Positions 8,846-16,820 of a stretch of 64,000 nt of DNA are shown piece by piece. Origin of the DNA: JBLWXV01 sp048267245 (GTDB taxonomy: Bacteria > Bdellovibrionota > Bacteriovoracia > Bacteriovoracales > Bacteriovoracaceae). The notes under the pieces were generated by a model. It searched no databases. It saw only the letters and a program-made list of their open reading frames with translations, and was not told the origin of the DNA. A program made the position numbers and the translations under genes. Numbering within the stretch: the first letter of the stretch is position 1; the number at the start of each line of letters is the position of its first letter. The stretch is from NCBI GenBank assembly GCA_048267245.1, contig JBLWXV010000001.1:868001-932000 (forward strand), in the 5' to 3' direction.

Positions 8846-9292
8846 ATGAAGAAGTCATTACTCATAATTCCCTTAGTTGTTCTTGCTCTGGCCTTAGTGG
8901 TGAAAGAAAACAAGCAAGCAACTTTGGAAGTTGTACAAAAAGGCAGTGTCGTTAGTACAGAGCGAGTTCACGAGGAAAATAAAGTCGCCAAACAGGAACT
9001 GACTAAAAGAATTGTTAAAGAGGAAATTGAGTCAATTGAGCAAGAGAGGGATACAGAAACGTTGGTCCTTGAGATTGAAAGGCTCGGATTCGCCTTAGAT
9101 GAGAAGACAGCGCAGTTAGAAAAAATCAATTCCGAGTTTGACTTGAAACCAGAGAGTGAGGCTATGAGAGAGCGCTATGAAGAAATTAAAGGTGAAGCAA
9201 TTGAGCTTCACCGCAAATACTTAGCAGCTTCAAATCGCTATCAAACCTTTCTTACCAGTAAGTTTAATAATGTAAAAGTGGAGAGAAATTAA
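8846..9292 (+). CDS. Membrane-anchored or secreted coiled-coil protein, unknown function
   Basis: The 148-residue product begins MKKSLLIIPLVVLALALVV, a signal anchor or uncleaved signal peptide. The rest is almost entirely charged helix with heptad character (ETLVLEIERLGFALDEKTAQ, KYLAASNRYQTFL) and has no Cys. An AGAGGAGATAGCG ribosome site precedes the ATG, and the gene follows its neighbour by 21 bp. It is probably a periplasmic helical partner of the larger coiled-coil proteins in this operon. No family is recognised. Confidence 0.7.
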   Translation: MKKSLLIIPLVVLALALVVKENKQATLEVVQKGSVVSTERVHEENKVAKQELTKRIVKEEIESIEQERDTETLVLEIERLGFALDEKTAQLEKINSEFDLKPESEAMRERYEEIKGEAIELHRKYLAASNRYQTFLTSKFNNVKVERN

Positions 9293-9293
9293 A

Positions 9294-10325
9294 ATGAAGA
9301 CATGGATTTTAATGATTAGCATGATCAGCAGTTTATGCAGCCTAGCGCTTGCAAGCACAGGCGAATATAAGATGAGACAACTTGGATCAAAGATTCTAGT
9401 CACACACGATTTTGATCAAAAGAAGCCAAAATTTGTAGATCAGGAACTTGGACTTTTCTGTGAGAGATTGGAGAGCTTTTCAAAGAAGTACATTCAGGAC
9501 TATGACGAGTATGGGTGTGATCTAATAAACGAGCACAATCAGATCATTTGCGAAATGACTCAGAAGGGAATCTCACGCAACTCCTCTGGAATAAATGCCT
9601 TTGGCACAAATCTTAACGATCAAATTGATTTACTGCTTATCGGTGGAGAGCGTGATTACGAACAGGTAAGAACTGATATTGCACTTGAGCAGGGGATAGA
9701 TCGAAAGCAGATTGTGATTGCTGATGAATTTGCTCAATATCAGTTGGGTAGGGCGCAAATTTCTTGGCAGCGTGAAGGAATTTTTAAGCGTGCTCTGGAA
9801 GTTGGAAGAGTAAAGAGTGGTCTGGAAATTATCAATGCAAATGTGTCATCAAATTCAACCCCTCTGCTGCAAACGCGCGAGCGCTACTTGGCCTGTGCTA
9901 TTCGTAGTGGTGAAGCGTCACTTATGATTTCTGCAACTGCCCGCATGACAGTAAAGGATCCAATCGAAAATAAGCTTCTGTCAAAACTGTGGGAAACCTA
10001 TCAGAAGCTAAAAAGTCATTGGGAGTCGATCAATCCAAGCTCTGAAGAGCTTAGGGGGGGAGTGCAGCTTATTCGCCTCGGGGCAAAAATGGGAGAACTT
10101 CAACGCGCTTTTGAAAGAGATCCAACCTTTGCAAAAGATTCTAGGTTTAAGATGGAGGACTGGTTTTCAAAATTTTTCATTCAAGTGCTTGATGAAGACT
10201 ATGGACTTTCATTTGAGGCTTATGAACTTGCCGATGTGTCTCAATTTGAGCGAGAGCTCTATCCCGCCGCAGAGTATCCGGTATCTCTAGTGAAGTTCTT
10301 TGAAGTAGAGGTGGATCGTGAATAG
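9294..10325 (+). CDS. Secreted protein of unknown function
   Basis: The 343-residue product has a signal peptide ending near LALAST. The mature protein has scattered Cys residues in the N-terminal third (LFCERL, YGCDLIN, IICEMT) and a mostly helical C-terminal half. It starts one base after the previous stop, with GGAGAG upstream, and its end overlaps the next gene by eight bases, so it is inside the sigma-54 operon. No catalytic motif is evident. Confidence 0.7.
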   Translation: MKTWILMISMISSLCSLALASTGEYKMRQLGSKILVTHDFDQKKPKFVDQELGLFCERLESFSKKYIQDYDEYGCDLINEHNQIICEMTQKGISRNSSGINAFGTNLNDQIDLLLIGGERDYEQVRTDIALEQGIDRKQIVIADEFAQYQLGRAQISWQREGIFKRALEVGRVKSGLEIINANVSSNSTPLLQTRERYLACAIRSGEASLMISATARMTVKDPIENKLLSKLWETYQKLKSHWESINPSSEELRGGVQLIRLGAKMGELQRAFERDPTFAKDSRFKMEDWFSKFFIQVLDEDYGLSFEAYELADVSQFERELYPAAEYPVSLVKFFEVEVDRE

Positions 10326-10617
10326 GAATTATATGTTCCTACTTCTTGTCTTACTCACGCTTGTTGGATGTGAAGGCGGTGGAAGTGGAGGAAATGCAGA
10401 CACTGGTGGGACAAACTCAACGACTGCTCTAGAAAGTGCCAAATGCCTAGAAGAGCAGCTTGGTTGGCTTGAAAGTGGGGAGGTCGAGGTTGAGGCATAT
10501 ATAAAGGTTATGAGTGAGGGGGCCTTAAATTGTGATCTCACAAATGCCGGGGTCGAACACTATATCGAGCAAGTAAAGAAGGTGCACCCTCAATTTTTAA
10601 ATGATTACTTAAACTAA
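10318..10617 (+). CDS. Small lipoprotein, unknown function
   Basis: The 99-residue product has a short leader ending in the lipobox LVGC followed by EGGGSGG, a flexible linker. I chose the GTG at 10318 because it keeps an Arg in the leader and follows GAGGTGG; ATG 10333 is an alternative with AGGA upstream. It overlaps the previous gene by eight bases. The mature part has two Cys residues (AKCLEEQL, LNCDLTN) and a helical tail. It is probably an outer- or inner-membrane anchor component of the operon. Confidence 0.65.
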   Translation: MNRNYMFLLLVLLTLVGCEGGGSGGNADTGGTNSTTALESAKCLEEQLGWLESGEVEVEAYIKVMSEGALNCDLTNAGVEHYIEQVKKVHPQFLNDYLN

Positions 10618-10627
10618 GGAAGAAAAA

Positions 10628-11416
10628 GTGAAAAGGATAATACAGAGTTTTTTAATTTTTACAGTTGCAGTAAGTGCGTGGGGAGCGCCACTTCCTGAAC
10701 GCTGTAAAATGGTCTTGAGACATAATACAGCCGCCAGCAGAATAAGCCTTGGTGACTATAGTACCCAAAATCCTGAATTTCAAAAGAAGGAGATCGTGGA
10801 GACTCTTCTTGGGCAGTTAAAAGAGATCATGGAGTTGAAATTCAAATTGTCAGACTACCTTGAGGAAAACCGAGAGGTTTATGGCCAATACTCGGCTCTG
10901 GGAGTGCGCAAAGAAGAGTTAGCAATGTCGATATCACGCTATGAAACTCAAAGAGCAGAGGTTATTACCAAGTATAATCTCGCCGTGAAATCACTCAACC
11001 CTGAGCATCGCCGAACGATTCTCAAGAGAATTTTGGAGCAATTAAAGGTTGATAAAGAGCAGGACCTAGGCAGAATCGATCGCGAACTACATATGCTCTA
11101 TAATGAGAGAAGTGAGGTTGACTCGCGTTTTGTCGAGGTGAGTACAATCTGGAGTCCCTATCAAGAGTATCTTGGACAAATTCAAGACCTTGAGCGCAGT
11201 CTGCTTGAAACCCTCGAGGTTCTTCGCAAAGTTGAAGTCATCGAAGAGGAAACAAAAAGTAGCGTAGATTACTTAGCCACATATCTAAGAACTAGCAAGA
11301 GTCCACTAGAGGATGGCTACACCATTGAGCGAGACTGCGAAGCCCTCTTTGATCAAGTGAAAAAGTTGGTGAGAGATCGGGTTCTAGGGGGCTCAAATAT
11401 TCAACCAAGGTTTTAA
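10628..11416 (+). CDS. Secreted coiled-coil protein, paralogous to the first gene of the operon
   Basis: The 262-residue product starts at GTG after AAGGAAG and has a signal peptide ending at SAWGA. Residues about 55-205 are a long charged coiled coil. Its pattern YLEENREVYGQY ... STIWSPYQEYLGQ ... LERSLLETLE parallels that of the 650-residue protein at the start of the operon, while the large beta-rich part of that protein is missing here. It is the last gene of the operon. The shared module suggests hetero-oligomers in the periplasm or on the surface; function is not known. Confidence 0.7.
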   Translation: MKRIIQSFLIFTVAVSAWGAPLPERCKMVLRHNTAASRISLGDYSTQNPEFQKKEIVETLLGQLKEIMELKFKLSDYLEENREVYGQYSALGVRKEELAMSISRYETQRAEVITKYNLAVKSLNPEHRRTILKRILEQLKVDKEQDLGRIDRELHMLYNERSEVDSRFVEVSTIWSPYQEYLGQIQDLERSLLETLEVLRKVEVIEEETKSSVDYLATYLRTSKSPLEDGYTIERDCEALFDQVKKLVRDRVLGGSNIQPRF

Positions 11417-11448
11417 GTCGGGTAGGCTTCTCTGATTCATATAGTCGG

Positions 11449-11497
11449 GCATGGGATTAATTTTCAAATAGGCGCGTTCCCATGCTCCCTATATAAT
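11449..11497 (+). promoter_or_regulatory. Inverted repeat and TATAAT box upstream of the REC gene pair
   Basis: GCATGGGA at 11449-11456 and TCCCATGC at 11478-11485 form an 8-bp inverted repeat with a 21-bp spacer. A perfect TATAAT follows at 11492-11497, 19 bases before the start codon. No good -35 hexamer is seen at 17 bp, so activation through the repeat is possible. Confidence 0.4.
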
Positions 11498-11516
11498 GGA
11501 TTGAGGAGAAGTTGAT

Positions 11517-12200
11517 TTGAAGATTAAAAACTCGAAAATCTTTATCTATGAAGAGGATGAAAAGCAGCGCTTGTCTTTGCGCACACAAATGCTCGCTCAA
11601 GGTGCACTTGTGAATGACTTTATAAATCAAGCTTCTTTGCTTGAGTATTTAAAGGACAAAGTTTGTGATCTCATCGTTTTTAGTCTTCCCAGTGGCCATG
11701 AAGAAGTAGGACTTGGAACTATTAGGGCCATAAAAAAGTCTTTTCCCAATTTACCCGTTGTCGTCTTGAGTGATTTGAAAAAAGATGTGGCCATCCTTGA
11801 GGCACTCAAATCTGGGGCGAGTGGATACCTTATTAAGCCCTTTACGCCTTGGGATCTGATTAAATCAATTCGCAAAATACTCTTTCCCCGTAAAGATCGC
11901 TCAAAGCAAATTCAATTAAGCGCTCCTATTAAAGCTCAGGTCGAAATACCGGCCGAAGTTATCCAAGTCAGTTCAGATGAAATGCTTATTCGCGCACCTC
12001 TCTCGTTTAAGGCCGAGGGCACTGTACTGCGGGTGAGCAATGGAATTTTTGGAAGAAGTGTAAGAGACAGATTCATTGCTCAGGTGTCTTCACCCTCTGA
12101 TGCTGCGGTTAACGGACTTTTTAAAACTCGGCTTGATCTTGAAGGACTCTCTGAGGCAGAGAGGGAAGAGATGAAAAAGGTATATTTCCCGTGGCGATGA
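11517..12200 (+). CDS. Receiver-like protein lacking the phospho-acceptor Asp, with C-terminal beta domain
   Basis: The 227-residue product starts at TTG, seven bases after GAGGAGA. Residues 1-120 have receiver topology, but the usual phospho-acceptor Asp is replaced (DLIVFSLPSG has Ser at that place), while Lys in YLIKPF is kept. It is therefore probably a phosphorylation-independent pseudo-receiver. Residues about 135-227 are beta-rich and may be a PilZ-like barrel, but I see no RxxxR motif and treat that as tentative. It overlaps the next gene, which has a similar layout and a normal receiver, so the two may act as a pair. Confidence 0.75.
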   Translation: MKIKNSKIFIYEEDEKQRLSLRTQMLAQGALVNDFINQASLLEYLKDKVCDLIVFSLPSGHEEVGLGTIRAIKKSFPNLPVVVLSDLKKDVAILEALKSGASGYLIKPFTPWDLIKSIRKILFPRKDRSKQIQLSAPIKAQVEIPAEVIQVSSDEMLIRAPLSFKAEGTVLRVSNGIFGRSVRDRFIAQVSSPSDAAVNGLFKTRLDLEGLSEAEREEMKKVYFPWR

Positions 12201-12889
12201 ATAAATCAAATAAGCTAGTTTATCTAATCGATGACGATGATACGATAATCAAGATCGTCTCAATGCGTCTCGATAATCTTGGCTACGATTATCGTACATT
12301 TAATGCGCCCGAGGACTTCTTAGCGGCCATCAAGGAGCGACAACCAGACCTTTGCTTAATCGATTTACATATGGGAGTGAGAAAGGTTGGGTTACTCCTC
12401 ATTCAAGCTCTGCGAAAGGCTTATGGCGAGAAATTGCCACTTGTAGTGCTATCTGGAGATTCTGATAATTCAACGATAGCCGATGCTATTGCCTTAGGGG
12501 CCGATAGCTATATGCTAAAACCGGTGCGAAGAGATACCTTTGATGAGGTACTCAAAGGATTTCTCTCCGAAGAAGAGAAGCCACAGTACCACTTACACAC
12601 CGTACCTGCTGAAAAGCGCCCAACAACACTTAGTCTTGAAATCGATGCTCACGCTATTGATAAAGAGGGCGTGACCTTTATTTCAAACGCCTTAATTGTG
12701 AAAGGTACGAGATTGAGGATTTCAGGCAAGCTCCAGGAGTGGTTTGGGGCGAGAAACCCAGTGAAAGTTCAGATTGTTCAGAATTGGTTGATTCCCGATT
12801 CAAATCAATTTGGGCTCTATGCAATCTTTGAAGAACCCAGCGAGGAAGTGCAGGATAAGATTCTTCGCGCTCTAGATGATCATCACTAA
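12197..12889 (+). CDS. Response regulator, receiver plus C-terminal beta domain
   Basis: I use ATG 12197, whose ATGA overlaps the upstream stop; GTG 12191 is an alternative ten bases after AAAGG. Residues 1-125 are a complete receiver: YLIDDDDT, phospho-acceptor Asp in CLIDLHMG, and Lys in MLKPV. The C-terminal 95 residues are beta-rich (ALIVKGTRLRISG) and resemble the same region of the upstream protein. There is no DNA-binding motif, so output is probably by protein contact or ligand binding. The tandem pair probably arose by duplication, with the first copy losing the phosphorylation site. Confidence 0.8.
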   Translation: MNKSNKLVYLIDDDDTIIKIVSMRLDNLGYDYRTFNAPEDFLAAIKERQPDLCLIDLHMGVRKVGLLLIQALRKAYGEKLPLVVLSGDSDNSTIADAIALGADSYMLKPVRRDTFDEVLKGFLSEEEKPQYHLHTVPAEKRPTTLSLEIDAHAIDKEGVTFISNALIVKGTRLRISGKLQEWFGARNPVKVQIVQNWLIPDSNQFGLYAIFEEPSEEVQDKILRALDDHH

Positions 12890-12990
12890 TCTTGATTAAA
12901 TTGCATTCTTTATTTATGCTGGCCCGGCAAAGTTCTCCGCTTGGTTAATTTCATTTAGAGATCACCCCAAAATCTTCCGAAAGGGTGTGA

Positions 12991-13587
12991 ATGAAAGCTT
13001 TAATCTTAGTTGTTGCTCTTACATTCACTTTTAATCTTTACGCCGAGGGCGCTAAGCGCGTGAAAGCCCCTAGCTCTGTGAGTCTTGGTAGACCTATTGA
13101 TTGGGCGGCAGGTGTCTTAGAATTCTTTGGAATTGGCAATCGCCATAATCATAATTGCATGAAAGATGGCAATGGCGTTTTTGAATGTTTTGAGGATACC
13201 GGTGGAAGAAAATCCTCGGGTGGTGCTAAATTTATTAAGTCTAGTGTTGAGATTCAGGAATTTGCCGCTCAGACGGTAGAAGAAATTGGTGAGCGCTCAA
13301 ACTGCCCCGATACGCTTGAAGGCAAGCCAAAGACTAAGAGTATGCTCACTGACTTTGAAACTTGCATGCTTTACTTCATTCAAGATGTTCAAGAGTATTC
13401 GCAAGATATGATTCCCCTAACGAAAGTCTACCAATGTTCAAGACACTTTTGTGAACCAAAAGTTCTTAAAAAACTCCGTTCACTCTCAAGTGAAGACGGT
13501 GTGAAGGATTCAACTTTTCCAGGCGCCAAGCACCCTGCCGATTACTATGGCTGCAATAGCGATAGTGAGTTTGGAGAATGGCTCTAA
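12991..13587 (+). CDS. Secreted Cys-containing protein of unknown function
   Basis: The 198-residue product has a signal peptide (MKALILVVALTFTFNLYAEG). The mature part has several Cys residues in short motifs (HNCMKDGNGVFECFED, SNCPDTL, ETCMLYF, QCSRHFC), consistent with disulphide bonds in the periplasm or outside the cell. A GAAAGGGTGTGA sequence precedes the ATG. It converges with the HNH gene. I do not recognise a family. Confidence 0.65.
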   Translation: MKALILVVALTFTFNLYAEGAKRVKAPSSVSLGRPIDWAAGVLEFFGIGNRHNHNCMKDGNGVFECFEDTGGRKSSGGAKFIKSSVEIQEFAAQTVEEIGERSNCPDTLEGKPKTKSMLTDFETCMLYFIQDVQEYSQDMIPLTKVYQCSRHFCEPKVLKKLRSLSSEDGVKDSTFPGAKHPADYYGCNSDSEFGEWL

Positions 13588-13600
13588 AACTAGAGGAACT

Positions 13601-14275
13601 CTAAGGACACTTCTCAACCGGAATAGCCATCTTCTCCTCATTGGAGATTTTAAGGCGATATTCTGCTTTGATCTTCATCCAATCTTTATAGTATTTACAG
13701 GCATAGGTAAATCCGCTCGGAAGCCAAGTCGCAATTGTTTGTGGGCCCTTTGAGCGATTATACGAAGAGCGCGTGATAACGAGATTTTCTTCATCATTAG
13801 CAAATTGAGATTTCTTTTGAGAACTCCAGTTGGCACCGCCAGAGAGGTGAGCTTCTTTAAGTGGAATAAGATGATCGATATCAATTTCAGAGAGGTCAGT
13901 GATGATCTCTGGGTAGTAGTAATCATTCCAGCTTCCACTGACAACCTTACAATCTTGAATCACCGCTTTTGTGAGCGAGCGTTTTTTTAGCAGCTCGTGG
14001 CGAGTATTGAGACAATTGCCATCGGAGTCGATCCAGTGTTTCCAGTCGGATCGATTGTATTCTGAGACGCTCTCTTTGGGAGCATTTTCCCTGAGACTTG
14101 CCATGGCCTCGTCTTTAGATTGAAAGACCTGTCCCCTTAGGAAGGATTTGCTGTGGCAGTGGAAGGTTCCTCGCTTATTGTCGTTGTGGCAGCCTTTGAG
14201 TTGGCCATTTTTGATTGTGCCTCCACTATGTGCATAGAGGTTGGCGCTAAGAATAAGGGCGATTATTAAAGGCAC
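13601..14275 (-). CDS. Secreted HNH endonuclease family protein
   Basis: The 224-residue product starts at GTG, the first possible start after an in-frame stop, and has a short hydrophobic leader. Just after it comes a His/Cys motif (GCHNDNKRGTFHCH) of the small YHCH-like type found with secreted nucleases. The C-terminal half has DIDHLIPLKEAHLSGGANW and ENLVITRSSYNRSKG, the His-Asn-type metal and catalytic motifs of the DUF1524/HNH family. It probably degrades DNA or RNA outside the cytoplasm. It ends 13 bp from the convergent secreted gene. Confidence 0.8.
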   Translation of the reverse strand: MPLIIALILSANLYAHSGGTIKNGQLKGCHNDNKRGTFHCHSKSFLRGQVFQSKDEAMASLRENAPKESVSEYNRSDWKHWIDSDGNCLNTRHELLKKRSLTKAVIQDCKVVSGSWNDYYYPEIITDLSEIDIDHLIPLKEAHLSGGANWSSQKKSQFANDEENLVITRSSYNRSKGPQTIATWLPSGFTYACKYYKDWMKIKAEYRLKISNEEKMAIPVEKCP

Positions 14276-14415
14276 GAATTAATCCAGGTGAATAATAAAA
14301 CTCACTCTATTGTAACACTCCTCGGTGATGAAGAACCAAAAGAAATCGAGAGAGACAATATGAACGAGGATGAGCAAGGACGATACTGTTAAAGAAGAAA
14401 CTCTTATAGATTTAT

Positions 14416-14988
14416 CTATTCATCTGTTCCAAGTGGTGAGGGGAAGACTGATGGGTTTAGATCAAAGTAAGTCGGATCGACGCTAATGTCACCGATCGAA
14501 GCCCAGGTGTGAATTTGCCTAGTATCAAGCATGTCCACACCAAAGTGAGTTTTGGGTGTCCATCCTTTTTCAATATAAATTGGGTATGCGCCTAAGACTG
14601 GATGATAGATGTATAGCTGTCCATCCCAACTCAAAAAGCCACTGGATCCCGACGAAAAGCCGTGGAACCCAAGCTTGGCGACATCCGTCTTCTCTCCAAG
14701 TATATAGGTCCCGCTTGGAATCGGATTATTCGCAGTCACAAGTCTGGCGACATTTTTCCCAGCGTATTCATTGTACTTTATGATAAAGCTAACAGCGTAA
14801 TCACCACACTGACCAAGCTTATTAGAGTTCATTGGACCTGTTGTATAGTCAAACCAAGCCGCCACTTCGCGAGCAAGGCTATCTGCTTTTTGTAAGTCTG
14901 ATTTATTTGGTCGGTACTTCGAAGTGGCCATCTGGCCGAATGAGCTTAGGGAAATTAGTACTACTAGGCTAAAGAACAACACTTTCAT
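14416..14988 (-). CDS. Secreted transglutaminase-like cysteine protein
   Basis: The 190-residue product has a signal peptide (MKVLFFSLVVLISLSSFGQ). QCGDYAVSF near residue 61 and IHTWASIGDISVDPTYFD near residue 160 give the Cys, His and Asp of the transglutaminase/bacterial cysteine-protease-like fold (Cys on a helix, then His-x-Trp, then Asp). Substrate is unknown; family members cut or link peptides. The gene lies alone just outside the left end of the integrated element and is preceded by AGAGAG before the ATG. Confidence 0.55.
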   Translation of the reverse strand: MKVLFFSLVVLISLSSFGQMATSKYRPNKSDLQKADSLAREVAAWFDYTTGPMNSNKLGQCGDYAVSFIIKYNEYAGKNVARLVTANNPIPSGTYILGEKTDVAKLGFHGFSSGSSGFLSWDGQLYIYHPVLGAYPIYIEKGWTPKTHFGVDMLDTRQIHTWASIGDISVDPTYFDLNPSVFPSPLGTDE

Positions 14989-15085
14989 TGCTCTCTAAAT
15001 GTCATATATCTTGGTTGAAGTCCATCTGATGAGTTATCTGTGGTAGAAAAGAGCGATCGAGTTGTTTTGAACTTGAAAACTTTTA

Positions 15086-15106
15086 GAAAAATGGTCGGAC
15101 CGACTG
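15086..15106. repeat. Left attachment site (attL), displaced copy of the tRNA-Pro 3' end
   Basis: These 21 bases are identical to 24930-24950. Here no tRNA precedes them: the sequence stops matching one base beyond the repeat. Confidence 0.85.
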
Positions 15107-15161
15107 ACTCGATCCAACTCATTAGATTTTAAGGGTTACATGTGCCTCTTGAAGCAAATGT

Positions 15162-15380
15162 TCACTCTGGCAAGCTGCAGTCGGAGATGTAGAGCACTGC
15201 TGCGAAAGGAATCGTATAGCACGGGCTTCCGGCTCCTCCGTCTTTCTTAACAATAATCTCAAAGCTTTCATCGCTAATTGATTTAACTGCTCCTTTGATG
15301 ACTTCACCGCTGATTAGCTTTATATTACTGGACTCCTCGCCTTTAATATTTTTCAAAGCTTCCATTAGATTATTGGCCAT
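15162..15380 (-). CDS. Small Sm/Hfq-like protein of the integrated element
   Basis: The 72-residue product begins at an ATG eight bases after AAGGA. The core IKLISGEVIKGAVKSISDE, followed by EIIVKK, then TIPFAAVLYI, has the strand pattern of Sm-fold proteins, including the Gly-x-x-x-x-Gly of Sm1 and a closing strand that in Hfq binds RNA. It is the last gene of the leftward rep-xis-int operon, next to attL. An RNA-binding or ring-forming role is an inference; a generic small beta-barrel protein is the alternative. Confidence 0.6.
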   Translation of the reverse strand: MANNLMEALKNIKGEESSNIKLISGEVIKGAVKSISDESFEIIVKKDGGAGSPCYTIPFAAVLYISDCSLPE

Positions 15381-15402
15381 GATCTACATCCTTGTTTAGT
15401 AG

Positions 15403-16563
15403 TTATTTAACAATGCTAAATAAATTTTGAGTAGGATTCAATGTAGGCAGCTTATACCCTAGGGACTCTGTTGAGCCGTTAATGTCTACTCCTGCGAGCC
15501 TGAGATATTCATCAGTCGTACTGGTCTTTGAGTGTCCAACTATCGACATCACTTTAGGTAAAGAAACTCCACTTGAGAGTAAGTTTGTAATGAAAGTTGC
15601 TCTTAAGTCATGAAATTTAACTGATGTGATACCAATTTGTTCGCAAAATTTTTTCGTTATTTGAGCTTGATTCCCATATCTCCATTCATTGCACCTCGGA
15701 AGGACCAGGTCTTCAAAGTAAATATTTTGACCGTTAAGGCCTTTCAAATTTTCGGAGAACGGGCCAATATTCAATAATTCGAGGAGTAATTTTTTTAGAT
15801 CATTCGATATCGGTAAGATTCTAACCTTGTTAGATTTTGTAGAATGGTAACCATCTTTACTACTCCATGATGAGCGGATAGTAATGATCCTTCTTTCTAA
15901 ATCGACATCGTCCCATCTCAGAGAATAGAGTTCCCCGCTTCTCATACCGCTTAAAAGAGCAAATGCCCAGATATGGTAAAAGGAGTGGCTACAGTCTTTT
16001 GCAAAATTCAGTAACTTTTCAGCCTCACTTGTGTTGAGCACCCTTTTTAAAGCTGGAGGAAGCTTAATATTAATTCCATTTACTGGGTTTTTATTAATTC
16101 TTCCCTCATCTACAAATGACTGAAATATTCTCCGTAGGTTCTTGGCTACTCTTTTTTGAGTATGGGCTGTTGCTCTTTTTTTAGACATGTGATCAAAAAC
16201 TAAGCTTCGAACATCCTCTCTCGTAATTTCCTTAATTGGTTTCGAGAGAAACTCACTTGGTAGCCACTTTTTGAGATCTCCATCATATTGCATCACTGTA
16301 CTCAATTTCATCGATAATTTTATTTCTTCGATAAATTTCATGTGACATTTTTGAAAGTCGATCTTCTCTTCAGGGTACTCATGCATTCTTCTTAGATCAT
16401 TAAGATATTCTAGCTTTAGCATTTCAGCTTGGGCCTTGCTGGTAATTGGATTTCCATCTCTATCTTTTCTAAACTTAGGCTGAAAACGTTTACCGTCTGG
16501 CGAGGTATAACTCAGTTGTATGAGATAAAATGACCCGCGAGCGTTTTTTAGTTTCTTAATCAT
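15403..16563 (-). CDS. int: Tyrosine recombinase / phage-type integrase
   Basis: The 386-residue product has an N-terminal DNA-binding arm, a core-binding helical domain at about 70-165, and a C-terminal catalytic domain. The catalytic set is visible: Arg in LSGMRSGELYSLRW, Lys in STKSNKVRILP, His and Arg in FHDLRATF, His in VGHSKTSTTDEY, with the nucleophilic Tyr in DEY. It overlaps the excisionase-like gene by four bases (ATGA type), so both are one transcript. It should integrate and excise the element at the tRNA-Pro repeat. Confidence 0.95.
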   Translation of the reverse strand: MIKKLKNARGSFYLIQLSYTSPDGKRFQPKFRKDRDGNPITSKAQAEMLKLEYLNDLRRMHEYPEEKIDFQKCHMKFIEEIKLSMKLSTVMQYDGDLKKWLPSEFLSKPIKEITREDVRSLVFDHMSKKRATAHTQKRVAKNLRRIFQSFVDEGRINKNPVNGINIKLPPALKRVLNTSEAEKLLNFAKDCSHSFYHIWAFALLSGMRSGELYSLRWDDVDLERRIITIRSSWSSKDGYHSTKSNKVRILPISNDLKKLLLELLNIGPFSENLKGLNGQNIYFEDLVLPRCNEWRYGNQAQITKKFCEQIGITSVKFHDLRATFITNLLSSGVSLPKVMSIVGHSKTSTTDEYLRLAGVDINGSTESLGYKLPTLNPTQNLFSIVK

Positions 16564-16820
16564 TGGAATCGTCCTCCTTTAAGGTTTCTCTCTAGGAGTT
16601 CGTCCAATCCTTCTCTTTTAAATCGATAAGTTCTGCCAACTTTACCTTGAGGCTTTATCTGTCCTCTTTGAATTTTTTGTCTCAAATTCTGAGGGGATAT
16701 GCTTAGGTATCTGGCAGCTTCTTTCGATGTTAACCACTTATTCTCATTGTCAAAGAGCGTTGAGCTTTGATTATCTCTATGCAGGGACTGAATATCAAGC
16801 TTACTCTTAAAGTCGCTCAT
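16560..16820 (-). CDS. Excisionase/AlpA-type helix-turn-helix protein
   Basis: The 86-residue product carries the MerR-like HTH_17 motif WLTSKEAARYLSISPQNLRQKIQRG followed by a basic wing (GRTYRFKREGLDELL); quoted here in two parts, residues about 29-72. Such proteins bend att DNA for excision or act as activators of integrase genes. It overlaps the integrase by four bases and the Rep-like gene by 14 bases, so the three are translationally linked. Confidence 0.85.
   Translation of the reverse strand: MSDFKSKLDIQSLHRDNQSSTLFDNENKWLTSKEAARYLSISPQNLRQKIQRGQIKPQGKVGRTYRFKREGLDELLERNLKGGRFQ

Noticed and set aside
12901..12990. Sigma-54-like TGGCCC before the secreted gene at 12991
   Set aside because: No GC occurs at the required ten-base distance.
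14288..14392. 34-residue acidic frame starting at GTG between the HNH and transglutaminase-like genes
   Set aside because: There is a weak ribosome site only, and no recognisable motif; it may be chance.
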